DNA from: Artocarpus heterophyllus
Taxonomy: Eukaryota > Streptophyta > Magnoliopsida > Rosales > Moraceae
Direction: 5' to 3'
DNA length: 64,000 nucleotides
Assembly (NCBI GenBank): GCA_025403435.1
Contig: CM046353.1
Coordinates: 12,200,836-12,264,835, forward strand
Under the pieces are notes generated by a model. That model ran no database searches. It was not told the DNA's origin and was given only the letters and a program-made list of their open reading frames with translations. How positions within the stretch are numbered: the stretch's first letter is position 1; each line of letters opens with the position of its first letter. This document shows, one piece after another, positions 24,560 through 35,611 of this stretch. The translations under genes were made by a program, and so were the position numbers.

Positions 24560-26570
24560 TGTTAGACATGTATGCTCTAAGGAGTAAAAATGTAATACGT
24601 TTTTGGAGACATTTTTATCAATAAAGAATTTATTCATTTATATAGACCAAATATTGTCCTCTTTACGTTCATATTTGTTGAATGTATGATAAGCAAACAG
24701 TAGTCTGAGACTGTCAGTCTAAACCTTAAGAGTTGGGCATATGATGGGATGATTATGCGGTAGACACGACTCTTAAGGTGATGGTCTAAAATATATGATC
24801 CGCAATCGAGGGAATAAAGTTGGGCGCTTTATTCATGTAAAGATTGTTATGTTGTCTATATCCCTTTTGGGAGATGGTTTGTCTTGGCCATCGGAGTTGG
24901 ACTCCGTGAATAGAAACATTGGCGCGTTGTCATAGGTGACGATGTGTTGGATCGGGACATAAAATGAATTGATTTGGATTAATAATTCTGTCTTGACAAA
25001 TCAATTCACTTTAGACAATCATTTGTATTGTATCTTAATCCTGAGATGAATAATGGGCCCGTTGTCTCGATTTGTGTCTTTTGATGTACCAATGGGTGAC
25101 TCCCACATCTCTATAGTGGCATGCATGCCGGTACGTTGGAGGCATGACTCTTGGTAGCGTAGACTTGTTATTCATAGATATGGAATCCATAGCTCCTCTT
25201 TAGGAGTAATGATATCCTCTTATATGCGTTGTCCTGTAATTGGAAAACTGGAGCGCTCAACCATTTGGATACATAGGTGTAACCGAATGGTATACTATCT
25301 TTGGATGGTAAGTTTTCTAATGGTGAGACAATGGAACGTAAGATAAAAATAATCGGGAAGGTAAGACAGAACTTGTCCTTAAGCCGATTATGGATGATCA
25401 TATGGGGATGCGATACACTATGATATGTCATGGAGACTTAGCTACACGAGCTTCGTAATTCTATAAAGTTCGAGAGTGCAGGTCCAAGCTTTTAGTGGAG
25501 TAGCGTTGGAGTTGATAATTGTGAAATGTATATCTGAGATATTGGGTTTCATAATTATCATGAGCTTGAACTTTATAGGTCCATTTTGGTCCCCTTTGCT
25601 AGCTCACAAAATCCTGTAACGACACGGCGTGCTTTTCCAATAATTGGTGACTTATGTCGGATTTATCAGATTGGTTTAAAATTTATAAGAATCAAATAAT
25701 TCATGTCTGTTTATCGGTTGAATTAATTATGTAAGAAATTAGTTCAAGATGAACTTGTTGAATTATGGCGTTCGGATAATTCTTGTCTGTTTATCGGTTG
25801 TTTTAATTTTGGACAATTAGAACAAGATAAACTTGTAGAATTATTGTGAATTGATTTATTTTCTTAGAGATTATCTTGATAAAGTTTGTTTTGATCAGAT
25901 ATCTTTTCTATTGGGCTATTTGAATCAAAACTGAGACTTTATCCTTTAGAATCTCGGGTGGAAAATAAAAGATTCGCGGAGATTTTTTCTCGGCAGTTCG
26001 GCCTGCCGATCAGAAAGTTCGGCCTGCCTATCACACAGTTCGACATGCCGACCGCGACAGTTAAGATTACGCGTTTTTCACGCGTATCTTATCAGATATT
26101 GATCCGAACTTGATTCTGTTTCGATTTTTGAGACCTAATCTGATATGGACTGACCCCAAGGACCAATAGGTATAAAAAGGGAGTGAGTCTAATGATTTAC
26201 TTAGATCAATTTGAGAGATTAAGAGTGATACTCTTCTAGTGAGCATTTGAAAACTCCCTGAGAGCTTTTGTTCACAAATCACGAACACTAGCTTTGGGTT
26301 CTCTCTATTGGTTGGAAGGAGAGTCACCGGTGGAAGAGCTGTACGTGTGAGCCCACACTCACTCCGGTTGTGGATAGAGAATAGCAAAGAAGACCAGTTG
26401 GTTGAGGCTCTTCTGGAACGTTACTTCTCTACACAGGTCGCGGAGGTTCTTCGGCACACTGAGGTTAGTAAGATCTGTTTAATTTATACATATAACATGT
26501 CAAACTTGTGTTTTAGAAATTACTCTGATGGAAAATCTTTAAAATTCCGCTGCGCACTTTGTTTCCAACA
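24560..26570 (+). mobile_element. Solo LTR, 2.0 kb, with ATATA target duplication
   Basis: Begins TGTTAGACATG and ends TTTCCAACA, so the ends form a short inverted TGTT(A/G)GA. The five bases on either side are identical, ATATA (24555-24559 and 26571-26575). A TATAAAAAG box at about 26172 followed by a CT-rich and GC-richer stretch is a plausible LTR promoter on the plus strand. No primer-binding site or gag-pol follows, so this is a single LTR left by recombination. The 61-106 codon open frames inside it do not look like genes. Confidence 0.8.
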
Positions 26571-26575
26571 ATATA

Positions 26576-27940
26576 AACAACTAATAATTTCTGTTAAATA
26601 CAACAAGTTCTAATTATATCGATCAATGGTCATACATAAGATGATCTTAATCTTGAGTTATTAGTAAACTCCTATTTATAGATTTATGTCTTTTGATTTA
26701 CTCAGTACAGATATGAGAATCTAATTCTATTCCTTTTTAAATTGGAGGTATAATGAAGTAAGTAGCCAGGAATGTTAATATTATAAAATGGAATTCATTT
26801 ATTCTCCAATGAGAATCAGATAAATAATTCTATTGAGTATTGATTTGGGGCTTGAATAATAAGAGTGATCAATTCGTGTTTTAGTTCATGAATTTATTGT
26901 TCAATAGAGAATCAATGATACTCAATAATAAAGAAGTAATTAGAGAGGTTAATCGATTTTACTTAACTCTTATTATGAATTGTTTATGAAGAATTGACTT
27001 ATAAGTAATGACATATCAAATGGACTACTCTAAGAAATAAATAATTAAAATATCTATAATTTTTAAGAGTGCAATTCTAAATATTTAGAGTTACATTTGA
27101 ATTAATAAAAGAATAATAATTAATTAAAGAGTTTAATTAATATACTTTAATTAATATATTGGTTTTATTGGAACTTGAAACTATGGGTTCATTAGTCCCC
27201 CGCCATCCTTGCAAACAATATTTAGACAAATGGAATTATTGGTTTAAGTAATTAATTTACAATTATATAATTCTAAATTAAATATCACATAAAACAAATT
27301 AATTATGAATCAATTTATAATTATTAAATAATTAGATTATAAAAATAATTAATTTTGGAAGACACACTATAGCCGGTTCCCATTATATGTGGCCTACACA
27401 CATGATGCCTGGCGCCAACAATAATAAGGAAAAGTCTCTTATGTACTTCAAAACTTATTTATCAAGTTTCTATATTTAGAATTTCCACTTTTGGATAAAT
27501 ATAATTTAATTCAAATATGAAAAGTTGGTTTTGGAAACAAATGAGATAGAGTAAAAAGTCTTCTTTCTCCTCTCACTGGCACCATACATAGAGATATGGT
27601 ATCTTTTTATGGCGCCAATCACAATATAAAGTATGGGAAACTATGTCTTTTATTTTAACTAAATATCTAATATTTAAATTAAAATAAAGGAACCTTCTAA
27701 AAATAAATGGGTCTCCCATTTTTTATAAAGTTCTTCATCTTAAGACTTGTTTTGCTCCTGCATTGAGATTAACGAGTAACTAAAAGTTAATTCGAGTGAT
27801 CCAGAGAAACCTTTATTCTCTTTTGCGCCCAACAGTTTGTCCGGTGTCGCAGACTAGGCAAGAAAGATGATGGTTTTGTCTTATAGAAAACGTCTTTGCG
27901 ATACAAGTTTCCCGATCATCTCTGACCAACTAGGTAAGCA
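26576..27940. mobile_element. Older LTR, right piece (interrupted)
   Basis: Continues the element that starts at 24160. It is AT-rich, with a leader-like stretch near 27770-27935 (TTTTGCGCCCAACAGTTTG and following). The right end is not clear; no CA terminus with a matching duplication was found. Confidence 0.35.
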
Positions 27941-28550
27941 AAGTTTAATATATTTTTTTAATGTTAAAGTAATATAATTTGTAGCATACTTTACAAAAGT
28001 TATGAGAATATTTTTGTTACATATGTTCCTTACTATAACTACATTTTTATTATTTTTTGTAAAAATTGTTTTCCAAAACCAACATAAATCCCATGCCATA
28101 AAACTAAAAATTTCCCAAATCAATCCCAAATGAAAATCTGCTTAAGTTCCAAATTGAAAAAAACCATAACTCCTTCCCCGTAGCCACCGAGACAACTTAC
28201 CCACTTGCTAGTGATATCGAATAATGAGTTTTCTTGTTGTGATGAATAAACTTATCAGACCTAGAACGACGAGGCTTGCTTTTCGGACTTTGTGCTCGTT
28301 GGGGGCTTGTGGAGTAAATTGCAGGGTGAGCCAGAGGCGGGTGGTTTAGCAATTGGATAGACTTCTTGGACATTTTTTTTTTCTATGCATCTTTTTAGTA
28401 GTAAGGAAACGAGAACTTTGAAATCTTTAAATCAATTCATATGCTCAAATGACAAACTATCCAATAAAGTATAAACAATAACAAAAAGTCTCAAACTACT
28501 TTAAAATCTAGGGTTCAAAATGGTCAAATATATAAACGTAGTATAAAAAA
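27941..28550. other. Spacer without recognised gene
   Basis: Short frames only. A GC-richer stretch at 28265-28370 has no recognisable product. Confidence 0.4.
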
Positions 28551-28887
28551 GGGTAAATTGTTTCAACAGTCCCCAATCTTTCATGAAAGTAAACATTTGG
28601 TCTTCAATTTTTTATTTTTTATTGATCAGTCATCAACATTTAATTTTAGTTGTTGAGAGACCAATTTAACAGTCAAATAGTTAATTTTGGATGAAAAATA
28701 TGACAAACTGGTTCTAAAAATTATCAAAAAGTTGACAAAATGGTCTCTAAAATTAACGGTTTAACCATTAAATTGGTCTATCAGCAATTAAAATAAAAAG
28801 TTTAGGGACTGATTAATTAAAAATAAAAAATTGAGACTTAAATCATCATTTTCGTGAAAGGTTAAGTACTAACATGACAATTTACCC
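28551..28887. mobile_element. TIR element (MITE), 337 bp
   Basis: Starts GGGTAAATTGT and ends ACAATTTACCC, and the inverted similarity runs tens of bases inward (for example TTTCATGAAAGT near the left and a CGTGAAAGG counterpart near the right). It is flanked by A-rich DNA, so a target duplication cannot be judged. The end type and size fit a Mutator-like MITE. Confidence 0.6.
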
Positions 28888-29399
28888 AAAAAAAAAAATA
28901 AAGGGCTACAATTTCACGCAGCCAATTTCCAAATATTAATTATTTAAAATTGGCTTGCGGGTTTAATGTTATAATCTTAAAATTTTAGAAATTTTTTGAA
29001 AAGTTTCAATCATGTCTACATCGACAAATAGTTGGCAATAGAAGTTTTAATAGACTGTATGAAACCATACGTTGTAGTCATTAGCGAGTTGGGGAACATA
29101 GATTGAATCTTTCCATCAGCGAGTTGAGGAACATAGATTGAATCTTTCGCAAGTCATATAACTCGATGTCCAATATTAAATCATACATAATTTTGATTAA
29201 AAAAAAATGCTCAGAGACATTACTGATTTTGAGCATCACAATTAATAAAAATGGGTAACGAATTCCTCATCGTAGAATTCACTTTCTGTAATTGTTTGTG
29301 TGTGGCATTAAACACAACTAATGCCTTTCAAGATTGTTCAATTTTAATTGTTCACAAATCAAACGAAACCTTTAGCTGCCATGAATCATACAGGTCATG
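28888..29399. other. Spacer with a short direct repeat
   Basis: Contains two adjacent copies of an AGCGAGTTGGGGAACATAG-like phrase (29083-29103 and 29117-29138). The open frame at 29251-29439 has no recognisable domain and overlaps the start of a repeat. Confidence 0.4.
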
Positions 29400-29626
29400 T
29401 GCTTGTTTTACTGGCTTAGTCCAGTTCGACTTAGTTTGAGTGGTCATCATAGTTTAAATTGATGTTTGATGAAGCATTTGATTTAAAATAAATTGATAGT
29501 TCAAACTAAACCGAACTGCCCAACTTTGAATTCAAATCTTCTTCCATTTCAACATTTTGAACTAATATTAAACAGTGATTTCACTCCCATATATTTGTAT
29601 TTATAATATAACACTATTATTTTATA
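29400..29626. repeat. Dispersed repeat, copy split by the Mutator-like element
   Basis: Aligns by eye with 32079-32310. The copy is interrupted at 29627, and its next bases resume at 30889 (TATTTCATATTATTTTTTAG). The related copy at 32 kb has this join unbroken, so it serves as an empty-site reference. Confidence 0.6.
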
Positions 29627-30888
29627 GGAAAAATTTTAAATTAGTACCTTCTGTTATATAGAAATATGCATTTGGTACCCTATGTTTTATAATTTTTAAT
29701 ATCAGTATTTCAACCTTTTAGAAAATATTTTTTAGTTCCTTGAAGCTTTTTTTGGGTTACCAAAAGATATACTTACCCTTATTATATGGTATAAACAATT
29801 GACCAAAAAATTTTAATAAAAAAATTGGAGTTAGATCTCCCAAGTCCTAACTTGCTCACTTCACTTCCAGATCTCCCACAAAAAAAAAAAAAAAAAAACA
29901 ACAACAACAACAAAATCATCTACCTTCATCTTTCTTGCTCACTTAGCACCCAATTCACGGAAAAAAAAAAATTGATATGATACAAAACACTAGAAAAAAA
30001 AATCCCCAATCCTATTCTTCATCTTTTTTAGTGCTCTTCTTCATCTTATTTTGAAAAAATTGTTGTTGTTGGTTTCATGTCTCTGTTCTCCCTCGCCTCT
30101 GGCTCCAAGTCAAATCCAGCTTGCCAGCAACGTCTCCATCCTTCCACCCAACTTAGTCTCTTCCTTGACCTCGGTAGTTGAGGGCCTCCTTTCTTCCACG
30201 ATGTTCCTCTTCTCCCAGCAATAGTGGGAGCAATGGTGGATAAGATGGTGAAGATAGCACTTGGCTTTTAGAATAGCCGACCTATTTGAAGCAAGAACTT
30301 CTAGTGAAATCACCATCGCCGTCATTGAGCTTAGCGACCAAGGTGTCTTCTCAGAAGGCAGTTTTCTCGTAATCCTTTGGTGTCTACTTCCCTCGATCTA
30401 TGCCCAGGTCCAGCCTAAGCCACTAGATGTGAGGAGCTCCTTCGCCTCATGGGAGGAGCTCTGAGAGAGAGAGTATCGCTTAAAGACCGAGCTTCTCGAG
30501 CACAAGCTGCTGAAGGAGTCCGTCGCCATTGTTCCATTCCTCGAGAACGAGACTTCAAAGCTGGAGAGAACTTCGAAGCAAATCGAAGGCTTGGAGGCAA
30601 AGAACAAGAGATTGATAAAGGAAATGGAGGAAGTGAAGGTCAAAATTAAGGACATGGGAGATTAGACTCCATTTTTTTTAGTTTTTGGGTTTCTTTATTA
30701 AAAATTTTTAGTCAACTATTTATATTTTATAATAAGGGTAAATTTTTCTTTTGGTGTCCCAGAAAAAGCTTCAAAATACTAAAAAAAGATTTTCTAAAAG
30801 GTCAAAGTATCGATATTAATTATTACAAAAGATAGGGTACCAAATGTATATTTCAATACAACAGATGGTACTAATTTAAAATTTTTCC
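29627..30888. mobile_element. Mutator-like element with captured sequence (Pack-MULE)
   Basis: About 160-base terminal inverted repeats beginning GGAAAAATTTTAAATTAGTACC-like at 29627 and its inverse ending at 30888, roughly 80 percent alike by eye. Flanking 9-bp words are TATTTTATA (29618-29626) and TATTTCATA (30889-30897), one mismatch, the duplication size of Mutator elements. The interior (about 30060-30665) is GC-richer and gene-like and has no transposase, which is the Pack-MULE pattern. An unoccupied related site at about 32296-32304 supports the borders. Confidence 0.8.
30261..30665 (+). pseudogene. Captured gene fragment with coiled-coil end, one in-frame stop
   Basis: A frame open from 30261 except for TGA at 30462-30464. 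After that stop it reads EREYRLKTELLEHKLLKES, then a charged heptad-like stretch to KVKIKDMGD and a TAG at 30663-30665. The stretch is strongly coiled-coil in character and resembles, from memory, the coiled-coil of plant CHUP1-like actin-binding proteins; this name is a guess. Its position inside the Mutator-like element indicates capture of a host exon. With no proper start and one stop it is unlikely to make a working protein. Confidence 0.5.
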
Positions 30889-30897
30889 TATTTCATA

Positions 30898-31377
30898 TTA
30901 TTTTTTAGGGCTAATAGCTTTGAAGGTCTCTGAACTTTTAAGTTTGTGATAAAATGGTCCCTGAATTAATATAATGAGTTAAAGAAGTCCTTGGATTAAT
31001 AACTAGTGAGCATATGTGGTGTTTCCATCTACAGGTTGTTAAATCACACAGTTTTCTTCACGTGCAACACACGTGGGTGGGCAGTTGATGGTGAAAATTG
31101 CATTTTCCATTTTATGGAGATGATTTGGGGCTTACTCCGAAAATCATTTAGCAATTTTTCATCTCCTCCCTCTGTTTTTCCACCTATTAGCCGACTATTC
31201 AAGGAAGTACGACCCAACAATCAACCATGGTTGCTGCCAAGAAAACAAGATGGAGAACCGCTCCATTTTTTATGGTAGCATAAATTTAGGGCAAAATCAC
31301 TGAAGCTTCATGGATACGGGGCCCGTAGGTGTAGTTTTGCTTTTGTGGGAAGCCATGGCCAAGGAGCACCTCTTGAC
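30898..31377. other. Spacer, partly a degraded TIR-like block
   Basis: 30908-31010 begins GGGCTAATAGCTTTGAAGG with phrases typical of Mutator-like ends, but no partner end was found. The open frame 31006-31278 has no recognisable domain. Confidence 0.35.
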
Positions 31378-31915
31378 CAGTGGCGGAGCCATATGGAGCC
31401 GAGCCAGGCGGCCGCTCCTATTGGCCTAAGTGGCTCCTTTGCGATTCAAGTCTAATGTTAAAATTTTTTACACTTTTTTGTTATTATGCCACCATTGAAG
31501 CTTATTCTTAACAATATTTATTTTAAAACTTTTTAAAAGTTTCAACTATCTCTTGTATTTTATCTTTTGAATTTTTAAGGTGTTTAGAAACCTTGGTTTA
31601 AATCATTCATTTGAACCAAAAAAGACATTGTAGCAATTTTAATTTTGTGAGGAAAAACATTATAATAACCTTAGTTTGAATCAAAAGGTTTAGTTTAAAT
31701 CAAGATTTTCAAACAACCTATTATATTTTAATTTTAAAAAACGAAATAAACAATACTCAATCACGATATTATATGAATTTATCATTTTATACATTGTAAA
31801 TTTCAAAAGTTAAATTAAATTTTATAATAATAATAATAATAATAATATGCTTTAATTACAAATTTTAGTTTAGTTCACGCCTCTACTAAAAAATTTCTTC
31901 TTAGTTCCGTCACTG
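31378..31915. mobile_element. Non-autonomous hAT-type element, 538 bp
   Basis: Begins CAGTGGCGGAGCC and ends with the inverse GTTCCGTCACTG. It is flanked by 8-bp words CTCTTGAC (31370-31377) and CTTTTGAC (31916-31923), 7 of 8 identical, matching the hAT duplication size. The interior is AT-rich with a TAA microsatellite at about 31825-31848 and no transposase. Confidence 0.75.
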
Positions 31916-31923
31916 CTTTTGAC

Positions 31924-32944
31924 TAATTCTTTTTTTTTTTTTGTTATTATTTGTGCTAGGGATTTGTCACTTACGTGCTGAGTAACCAAAACAGAGCACG
32001 TGTTCTTTTTTTTTCCTCGTTAGTTTTTCGTTTTTTAGTATGTATAACAATGGGCTTCATTTGAATCTACTCGCACTATGTTTGCTTGACTGATTTAGTT
32101 TAGTTTGACTTAGTTTAAACGACTATTATAGTTTAAATTAATATTTAATAAAGTATTTAATTTAAACTAAATTGATAATTCAAACTGAGCTGATTACTCA
32201 ACTTAAAGTTCAAACCCCTTCATATTTCAACGTTTTAAACCAATATTGAATAGTGATTTTACTCTTATATATTTGTATTTATAATTTAACACTATTATTT
32301 CATATTATTTTTTTAGTTAAATAACTTCTTTTTACGCATTTTATATTTACTTTAATTAAATAATTTTTTATGCTTCAAACTAGAATTTTCAATATTCATC
32401 AAAACATAAATTCAGATTGAATGTCCTGTTCAAATTAATACTTTAATTACATATGAAAACGCCGGTTCAAATGACTATTTAAACTACACAATTTAGATTT
32501 TTCTGTTTAAACAAAAAAGTTCAAACTAACACAATTCGATCCAATAAATGAAACAGGGCTTAGTGGTACTGCAACTTGGCAATATAGCAATACTCTTTTC
32601 ATTGAAACAACTATTTGAATTAGTGGTGTTATCATGCAAAGAGGTCTTTTGATTTTTTTTTGAAGGGTATTGTAGACTATTGCAAGCGATCACAAGTCTG
32701 AAGAGTACCGTTTGTTTGCAACCCCCAATGGATGGAAACACCACACCAGCTCACTATTTGTTAATTCAAAGACTTTTTTTAACCCATTAAATTAGTTCGG
32801 AACTAATTTATCACAAATTTAAAAGTTTAAGGCGTTCAAAACTATCAACTCTATTTATTAATTAAATAACTTCTTTTTATATATTTCATGTTTATTCTTT
32901 AATTAAATAATTTTATTATACTTTAAACTAGAGTTAATCAATAC
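31924..32944. repeat. Dispersed repeat copies, AT-rich
   Basis: 32079-32560 is a fuller copy of the dispersed repeat, with TTGCTTGACTGATTTAGTTTAG at one end and GTTCAAACTAACACAATTCG at the other. A second, partial copy starts near 32850 and is interrupted at 32945 by a hAT-like MITE. The small frame at 32526-32744 (minus) has no recognisable product. Confidence 0.45.
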
Positions 32945-33206
32945 CAAAGCTGTCAATTTGGGCCGGGTCAAACGGCTTGACCCATGGCCCATATCTTTTG
33001 GCCCGAGCCTAAGCCTCGGGCCTGGCTGGGGTGAAGATTTAGGCCCAAATTGAAATCAAACAGGGCCAAGGCTAGCTCAATTAGATAATTTTTTTAAAAT
33101 TTCCTTGTAAAAATTCGGGCTGAGGCCTCCATTTTAATTAACTAGCCAGTTTGATTTTTTCTTTGGCCCTATGAACAAGGCTAGGAGGCCCAAATTTACA
33201 CCTCTA
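32945..33206. mobile_element. Small hAT-like MITE, 262 bp
   Basis: Ends are CAAAGCTGTCAATTTGGGCC on the left and the inverse of an AGAGGTGTAAATTTGGGCC word on the right (16 of 19 match). Flanking 8-mers ATCAATAC and ATTAATAT agree at 6 of 8. The interior is rich in GGCCC words. It splits a copy of the dispersed repeat. Confidence 0.55.
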
Positions 33207-33480
33207 ATTAATATGCATTCAAACACAATTCATATTAGATATCCCTTTAACTGCATATCCATATGCCATTTTGGATTTGTGTATAAACTACAAAATTCAA
33301 AATTTTCTATTCAAACCAACGAACCGAACATGATGATAATTTAACAAAGTATGTCACATTGACGGAAAACTTTTAGCCCTTATTACCATTTTGCTGTTGT
33401 ATATAGTAGCGACTTGGTTTCGTTAATGTACTCGATCATGTCTACATGTTTTTTGGCTTGAAAAACATTTTTTAGTGTGG

Positions 33481-33525
33481 TTGGGCTGGAGCCTGGCCCC
33501 CCCTCACAGGAGCCAGGCTCCAACC
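33481..33525. other. Short GC-rich hairpin
   Basis: GGAGCCTGGC and its inverse GCCAGGCTCC are separated by 14 bases including a C-run, in otherwise AT-rich sequence. This could be the footprint of a small insertion. No terminator role is claimed. Confidence 0.4.
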
Positions 33526-33793
33526 TTTTCGGACCGAATAGAAGTGCCCTTTTTGCTTTTATTATTTACTTTAAATCCTATAGTTAATTACTAAAATAAT
33601 AAATGATAAGCACTCTTTAAATGGCAAATTCATTTGAGAAATAAATTTATTAGTTTAGTACCAATTACAAAAGTTGATTCTAATTTTCTAATAAGCCTTG
33701 AAAACTGAAATTCACTTGATAGATATTTAGCCTGTAACTAGTAAATAACACAGCTGATTAAACTTTCAAAAAAAAAAAAAACATACAAGTGTT

Positions 33794-34291
33794 CACTACA
33801 AGAAAAACTATATTTAACGACATATTATTTACGACATGTAGTTTTTGAATGTCATTGAAAAGTACAAACAACGACATTTTCAACAACATGTCGTTAATGA
33901 CATTTGAAACAATAATTAATGACATCTATATAGATGTCGTATTAAAGGTCTCCTTTTAACGACAATAGCTTAGTGTCATTAATGTCGTCAAAGCCTTGGA
34001 GATTCCACGACACCCCTTATAGACGACATGTTGACTAATGTCGTCTATAAGGGGTGTCGTGGAATCTCAAAGGCTTTGACGACATCTCCTACTTGTCGTC
34101 AAATAATTTAACGACACTAAACTATTGTCGTTAAAAAGAGATCTTTAATACGACATCTATATAGATGTCGTTAATTATTGTTTCAAATGTCGTTAATGAC
34201 ATCTTTGTTGAAGATGTATGTACTTTTCAACGACATTCAAAAACTACATGTCGTAAATAATATGTCGTTAAATGTAGTTTTTCTTGTAGTG
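33794..34291. mobile_element. CACTA-type foldback MITE, 498 bp
   Basis: Starts CACTACAAGAAAAACT and ends with its inverse AGTTTTTCTTGTAGTG. It is flanked by GTT on both sides (33791-33793 and 34292-34294), the 3-bp duplication of CACTA elements. Nearly the whole element is palindromic; the centre has perfect 25-base arms around an 8-base loop near 34007-34064. The word CGACAT and its inverse recur throughout. It has no coding capacity. It lies 54 bases beyond the stop codon of the DUF674 gene at 34346-35514, most likely in or next to its 3' UTR. Confidence 0.9.
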
Positions 34292-34345
34292 GTTGTCGAG
34301 ATCACAAAACATGAAATTTCAAACTTACTTATAACGCATCAACAT

Positions 34346-35514
34346 TCAGCGACGTCTCTTCGTTGATGCCTTCTTCTTCATGAAGACATCGGTGAGAACA
34401 GTACTTGATCGCAAGGATGCCTCCAACAGTTTCAAGCCCTAACAAAATTCAAAAAATAATAATATTATCAATCGCTTGACGTACCTAGCATGAGTAATAT
34501 GTATGCATGTATTAAAATAGTTATACACTCAAACAATTATACAAGCTGCTAAAATTGAATAACCTTAATTAAGATATCAAATTAAGTAAAATTAATGATC
34601 AGCACCTTTGGGCATATGGGGGGAGAAAGGTGTTATATGAAGAGTTTTTCTTCATATCTGTCATTAAAATAGTAGAGCATTTACGGGTGTTTAAAAGTTG
34701 TATATAATTATTTTTCGAACTCTTGAGACCAAAACTACAAGGGTGTTTTAGCAAAATCAGTGTAAAGCTACAGTTTTCAGTTTTATTCACGCTTCCCAAA
34801 CATCTTATAAAAAAGTAATTAATTAGAAATGAGAAACAAAATTCATGTCACCTTATTGATGCCTAGTGAAACCGTCTTCTCCTCAAGACGTCCGACCTCC
34901 TTGATATTGAACTGGTTAAGCATAGAAATGCTAGATATGGTGGACAGAGGCTTCACTTCCAAATCATCCATTACCATGTACGTCACAACTCCTCTCACGT
35001 AACCCCCCTCCTCGCCAGACGAGGACCCAGCCGTTTGCGCAGCAGTAGCCGCCACTGCCGGCAAAGCAACGTACGGTGCCTCAAACATAGCGGTTTTGCA
35101 AGTAGGACACACAGCGTTAGAGTCGTCGGAGACATACCGGAGGGAGCAGTATGTGTACCCACAAACATAAAACCTTTTCGCCGATGATGAAGTACAGCTT
35201 GGCAACGAGAGAAGGGCTGAAGTAGCACCAGCGCCGCCGGTGCCGATTGGCATCTTAGGCTTGAGCAGGGTGTCTTTGCTGACATTGGGCTGCATGTAAG
35301 TGTCGCCGAGGTTTTCCACGCTGTTGTAGAGTTTTCCTAGCGTTCCCACCGTGCCATTATTCTTCGAGAGAAGCCTGATGACAGTGCCGATGGGCAATCG
35401 CAGAAGAGTAAAGAGAAAATCGACGAAGTCCTTGCCTGCTTCGGCGAAGAGAACCTTTTGGTTTTTCTTGTCGACCAGCAGCTTCAAACGGACGCTGGAT
35501 TTGGTCGACGACAT
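34346..35514 (-). CDS. DUF674 family protein, divergent dispersed copy (2 exons)
   Basis: Exon 1 34852-35514 (221 codons, ending AAG before a GT donor), exon 2 34346-34438 (30 codons plus stop), 251 aa. The start is MSSTKSSVRLKLLVDKKNQK, followed by VLFAEAGKDFVDFLFTLLRL, the family core. The zinc-ribbon spacing is changed: C118-x4-C123, then C136-P-T-C139. A Gly/Ala-rich insert (TGGAGATSA) lies near residues 92-100, and an AAVAATAAQTAGSSSG-like linker precedes the YMVMDDLEVKPLSTISS block. Exon 2 ends in a basic tail (MKKKASTKRRR), which differs from the other copies and might act in nuclear targeting (inference). A TATATATATA run at about 35602-35611 is a likely TATA box. Confidence 0.9.
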
Positions 35515-35611
35515 TATTTTGTATCTTAATTAATGAATGTCTCTGTAGAAGTCCCAAATTCTGTTTTGTTTAATGAGACATTTGTGTGTACGTGTGTGTC
35601 TGTATATATAT

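Noticed and set aside
33806..34280. Repeated CGACAT words with regular spacing, considered as a CRISPR-like array
   Set aside because: The words are parts of a palindromic CACTA-type element in a plant genome; there are no uniform repeats and spacers.
34178..34366. 62-codon plus-strand frame
   Set aside because: It lies mainly inside the CACTA foldback and runs antisense into the DUF674 last exon.
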